Below are positions 61,587-64,000 of a stretch of 64,000 nt of DNA, piece by piece (positions within the stretch are counted from its first letter, which is position 1; each line of letters opens with the position of its first letter). The notes beneath the pieces are model-generated. The model was not told the origin of the DNA. It worked only from the letters and a program-made list of their open reading frames with translations, and did not search any database. Origin of the DNA: an uncultured Lachnospiraceae bacterium (GTDB lineage: Bacteria; Bacillota; Clostridia; Lachnospirales; Lachnospiraceae); the NCBI GenBank assembly GCA_934402055.1, contig CAKRTC010000006.1:1-64000 (forward strand), written 5' to 3'. The position numbers and the translations under genes are program-made.

Positions 61587-63386
61587 ATGCGTTTACAGAC
61601 CATATTAAAACCTGATAAAGCCATATGCAATGAGCAGGAGCTGTACTTTCACGAGAAAGACGGCTCGCTCTTTGTTGACGGCTTTTTTAACATGTTCTAT
61701 ATAGAAAAGCATAAGTATTACACCGATCTTGATAAGCTCCGGCTTAAATTAAGCCTAGGTGGCTGGAGTGAGATAATACTTATGCATGATCAAAGCGAGC
61801 TGTCAACTCACACGCTTGAAGCAGGCATAACAAAAGAATATGAGTTTGAGTTTCCTTATGCCGAATACGATAAGGGAGTATTCTGGTTCAAGCTCAGACC
61901 CGGACAGTCAGACTTAAGCTCAGGTTTAAACTCAAATTTAGGTTCAGACACGGTTTCAAGCCAAGGCTCAGGCACAAGCTCAAACCAAGGCTCAGACTCA
62001 AGCTCAAGATCAAGTTCCGATGTAGGAGATAGCTCCGACAACAGTATTTATTCCGAGCAGGACAAAATAATAGCCGGATATTACGAAGGAAGCTCCGCAG
62101 CGCCGGAGAGAGATGTAAATATAGCCGTAGACATATGCACATACAGGCGCGAGGAGTATGTACTGCGTAATATGCAGAGTTTGTGCAAAAGTATATATCA
62201 TGACGAAAGCAAGGAAGTGAGAGAGCATCTCACGGTAATGCTTATAGATAACGGTCATACCATAGCAGAGCATGAGGAACTAAGCCGGCTCATTCAGTCC
62301 GAGTCGGATCTGCGACTTTTTACCAATAAAAATGCAGGCGGAGCGGGAGGCTTTACCAGAGGCATGCTCGAAGTCATCAAGAGCAATGAGTCATTAAAGG
62401 CAGGCTGCACAGCAGAAACCAACTCAGAGAGGAATCCTCAGACTTACGGCGAAAAAATTTCCGGACAAGCAGAAATTATAAACTGCGGCGCCTCAGATAC
62501 AAACAAAAAACAGACGCCATTTACCCATATACTTATCATGGATGATGATGCCGTATTCGACCCGGATGTATTTGTACGAGTGTATGGACTCCTAAGCATG
62601 CTTAAGGAAGAATATAAGGACATTACAGTCGGCGGAGCCTTGATGAGAGAAGATATGCCTTACTGTCAGGCCGTAAGCGGAGAGTATTACGAGGGAGGTA
62701 TGGCATGCAATCCTTATCCTATGAAGGATATGCGTGAATATGACAACTGTGTATCGCCACATATGTGTGAGCCTTATATCAGGAAGAACGCCTATAGCGG
62801 ATGGTGGTGCTGCTGCTTCTCGATCAATACAGTAAACAAAGATAATCTGCCGTTGCCTATATTTATTCATTGCGATGATATAGAATATGGCATAAGAAAT
62901 CAGGATAAAGGTATAGTGTACTTAAACGGCATATGTGTATGGCATAAGAGCGCAGACCAAAATGTGCCGGGAGCAAATCGCTATTATGATATAAGAAACA
63001 AGCTCATCACACTTAACCTGCATGATAAGTTGACTAAGGCAAGAGCAGTTAAGACCGTCCTTAGAGCCATGACAGCAAGCTATATGGCAAGAAGAGACAG
63101 CGAGAGCTATCTCGCATACCGTGGATGTGTGGATTACTGCAAGGGAAGTGATTTTCTGCTCAATACCGAGCCGGAACAACTCAACAATGAGATTAGAGCC
63201 ATAGCCAAAGAGTATACCAAGAGCAGCAGATTAATGGAAATGTTCAAGCTGCTCAAGCTTATGCTTAAGACTGTTGATACATTTAACAGGGGCTTCGACA
63301 AAGCAAGCACAGACTATAAGCAGAACTACAGGGCAGTAAGCTCATACGACAGCTGGTGCAGATATCTTGGAGTTGAACAAAGCTAA
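61587..63386 (+). CDS. GT2-family glycosyltransferase, GlfT2-like (galactofuranosyltransferase type)
   Basis: 599 residues. An N-terminal beta domain (EQELYFHEKDGSLFVDGFFNMFYIEKHKYYT) precedes a GT-A domain with DICTYRREEYVLRNMQSL, NKNAGGAGGFTRGMLEVI and the metal motif MDDDAVFDPDVF (Asp319-Asp321). Later come GWWCCCFS and FIHCDDIEYGIRNQDKG, as in GlfT2-like polymerases of galactofuranan. Residues about 108-152 are a Ser/Gly-rich tract encoded by imperfect hexamer repeats. A surface polysaccharide role is likely. Confidence 0.85.
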   Translation: MRLQTILKPDKAICNEQELYFHEKDGSLFVDGFFNMFYIEKHKYYTDLDKLRLKLSLGGWSEIILMHDQSELSTHTLEAGITKEYEFEFPYAEYDKGVFWFKLRPGQSDLSSGLNSNLGSDTVSSQGSGTSSNQGSDSSSRSSSDVGDSSDNSIYSEQDKIIAGYYEGSSAAPERDVNIAVDICTYRREEYVLRNMQSLCKSIYHDESKEVREHLTVMLIDNGHTIAEHEELSRLIQSESDLRLFTNKNAGGAGGFTRGMLEVIKSNESLKAGCTAETNSERNPQTYGEKISGQAEIINCGASDTNKKQTPFTHILIMDDDAVFDPDVFVRVYGLLSMLKEEYKDITVGGALMREDMPYCQAVSGEYYEGGMACNPYPMKDMREYDNCVSPHMCEPYIRKNAYSGWWCCCFSINTVNKDNLPLPIFIHCDDIEYGIRNQDKGIVYLNGICVWHKSADQNVPGANRYYDIRNKLITLNLHDKLTKARAVKTVLRAMTASYMARRDSESYLAYRGCVDYCKGSDFLLNTEPEQLNNEIRAIAKEYTKSSRLMEMFKLLKLMLKTVDTFNRGFDKASTDYKQNYRAVSSYDSWCRYLGVEQS

Positions 63387-63440
63387 GGTCAAGAAATATA
63401 GCAGCAGAAACAGAGTTAATAAAGTAAAGGAAAGATAAAG

Positions 63441-64000
63441 ATGAATAATAATGTCAATTATACAGATGAAGATATCGAGATAGACCTTACAGACCTTATC
63501 AAAACAGTATTTAAGGGCTGGAAGCTGATACTCATAGGTGCAGTTATATGTGCCGTCCTCGGAGCAGCAGCAGGCAGCCTCAAGGCTAAGTCCGGATCAG
63601 TTGATACAACAGATCCTGTACAGCTTGAGGAAGAGTTTAATGAAGACTATGAACTGCTTAAGGAACAGTACGAGGATGATATCAGAGTCTATGATATGCG
63701 TAACAAGACCTTTGAGGAGTACTCGGCAGCAGTTGACATGCTTGATAAAGAGCTTGATGCCTTTGATTCACTTGAGGATGAGGAGGCGAAGTTCAGCAGT
63801 CTCATCAGGATATCAAGTCTCCAGACTGTAGTGAATAATGCCAACACGATGAGAAACTATTATAATAATCTCAAGAAGCCTGAAAAGCCGCAGAGCTTTG
63901 AAGAATACAAGTCTGAGATGCTTTCTGAAGAAGGTTTGGGAAGCAAGGCACTTGCAAAGTACGGAGTCATTGGCTTTGTAGTCGGAGCCTTCCTTGTATG
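63441..64000 (+). CDS. Wzz/YveK-type polysaccharide chain-length protein (truncated by the window end)
   Basis: The first 186 codons are in the window. MNNNVNYTDEDIEIDLTDLIKTVFKGWKLILIGAVICAVLGAAAG is a Wzz N-terminus with the first membrane helix at about 28-45. A charged coiled region (55-165) follows. The second helix begins with YGVIGFVVGAFLV at the edge. AAAGGAAAG precedes the ATG. In related operons it partners a CpsD/YwqD tyrosine kinase, which may lie beyond the window. Confidence 0.85.
   Translation, partial: MNNNVNYTDEDIEIDLTDLIKTVFKGWKLILIGAVICAVLGAAAGSLKAKSGSVDTTDPVQLEEEFNEDYELLKEQYEDDIRVYDMRNKTFEEYSAAVDMLDKELDAFDSLEDEEAKFSSLIRISSLQTVVNNANTMRNYYNNLKKPEKPQSFEEYKSEMLSEEGLGSKALAKYGVIGFVVGAFLV

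Noticed and set aside
583..63179. Long open frames on the minus strand
   Set aside because: They lie opposite well-supported + strand genes, lack ribosome-binding sites and show no recognisable protein motifs.

Overview
The window looks like a chromosomal segment of a Clostridia bacterium, most probably family Lachnospiraceae (genus not determinable by eye). Evidence: the pyrH-frr-uppS-cdsA-dxr-rseP-ispG-polC gene order with a Gram-positive PolC, AddAB instead of RecBCD, a T-box in front of the trp operon, FakA, Asp23/Gls24, lipobox and choline-binding type surface proteins, and frequent TTG/GTG starts behind strong Shine-Dalgarno sites. Every supported gene lies on the + strand, so the window probably sits on one replichore, co-oriented with replication.

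Layout. 1-297: repetitive DNA built from mini-hairpins with a GCGAAGC core. 298-18757: a long, tightly packed run: purine nucleoside phosphorylase, AlaX, PgeF, a YwaF-like membrane protein, GpsA, a TetM/EF-G-like GTPase fused to a Rae1/YacP-type NYN nuclease, then pyrH to polC (pyrimidine nucleotides, ribosome recycling, undecaprenyl and phospholipid precursors, MEP isoprenoid steps, site-2 protease, replicase). 18758-19437: terminator, repeat-like spacer and a tRNA-Pro/tRNA-Glu unit with its own promoter and terminator. 19438-23185: an AAA_14/DUF4143 ATPase and two secreted proteins. 23195-34285: addB-addA-ung, uppP, a secreted amidase and a histidine phosphatase. 34433-42716: exonuclease III, then a T-box (Trp specifier UGG) controlling trpEGDCFBA. 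42924-50843: Asp23, FakA, RecG, RsmD, CoaD, a coiled-coil protein, a HAD phosphatase and an RluA-type pseudouridine synthase.

51050-56516 is a catabolic/uptake locus: a LarA-family (nickel-pincer racemase-like) enzyme, a FadR-type GntR regulator and a three-gene TRAP transporter. It suggests uptake and epimerisation of an unidentified 2-hydroxy acid. 56521-60343 is accessory: two more AAA_14/DUF4143 ATPases, one preceded by a 32-bp-period array of palindromic GTGA...TCAC sites, and a MNT-HEPN toxin-antitoxin pair. The pair separates a promoter-proximal copy of the first 22 bases of a glycosyltransferase gene from the intact gene. From 60369 to the window end a surface-polysaccharide locus starts (DUF4422 glycosyltransferase, GlfT2-like glycosyltransferase, Wzz-type chain-length protein cut by the window edge).

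Most striking observations: the GTPase-NYN fusion (two ribosomal A-site activities in one chain), the 32-bp palindrome array, the MNT-HEPN insertion footprint, the covarying GCGAAGC mini-hairpins, and a promoter whose leader runs straight into an intrinsic terminator before addB. No database search was possible; all family names come from motif and sequence recognition by eye.
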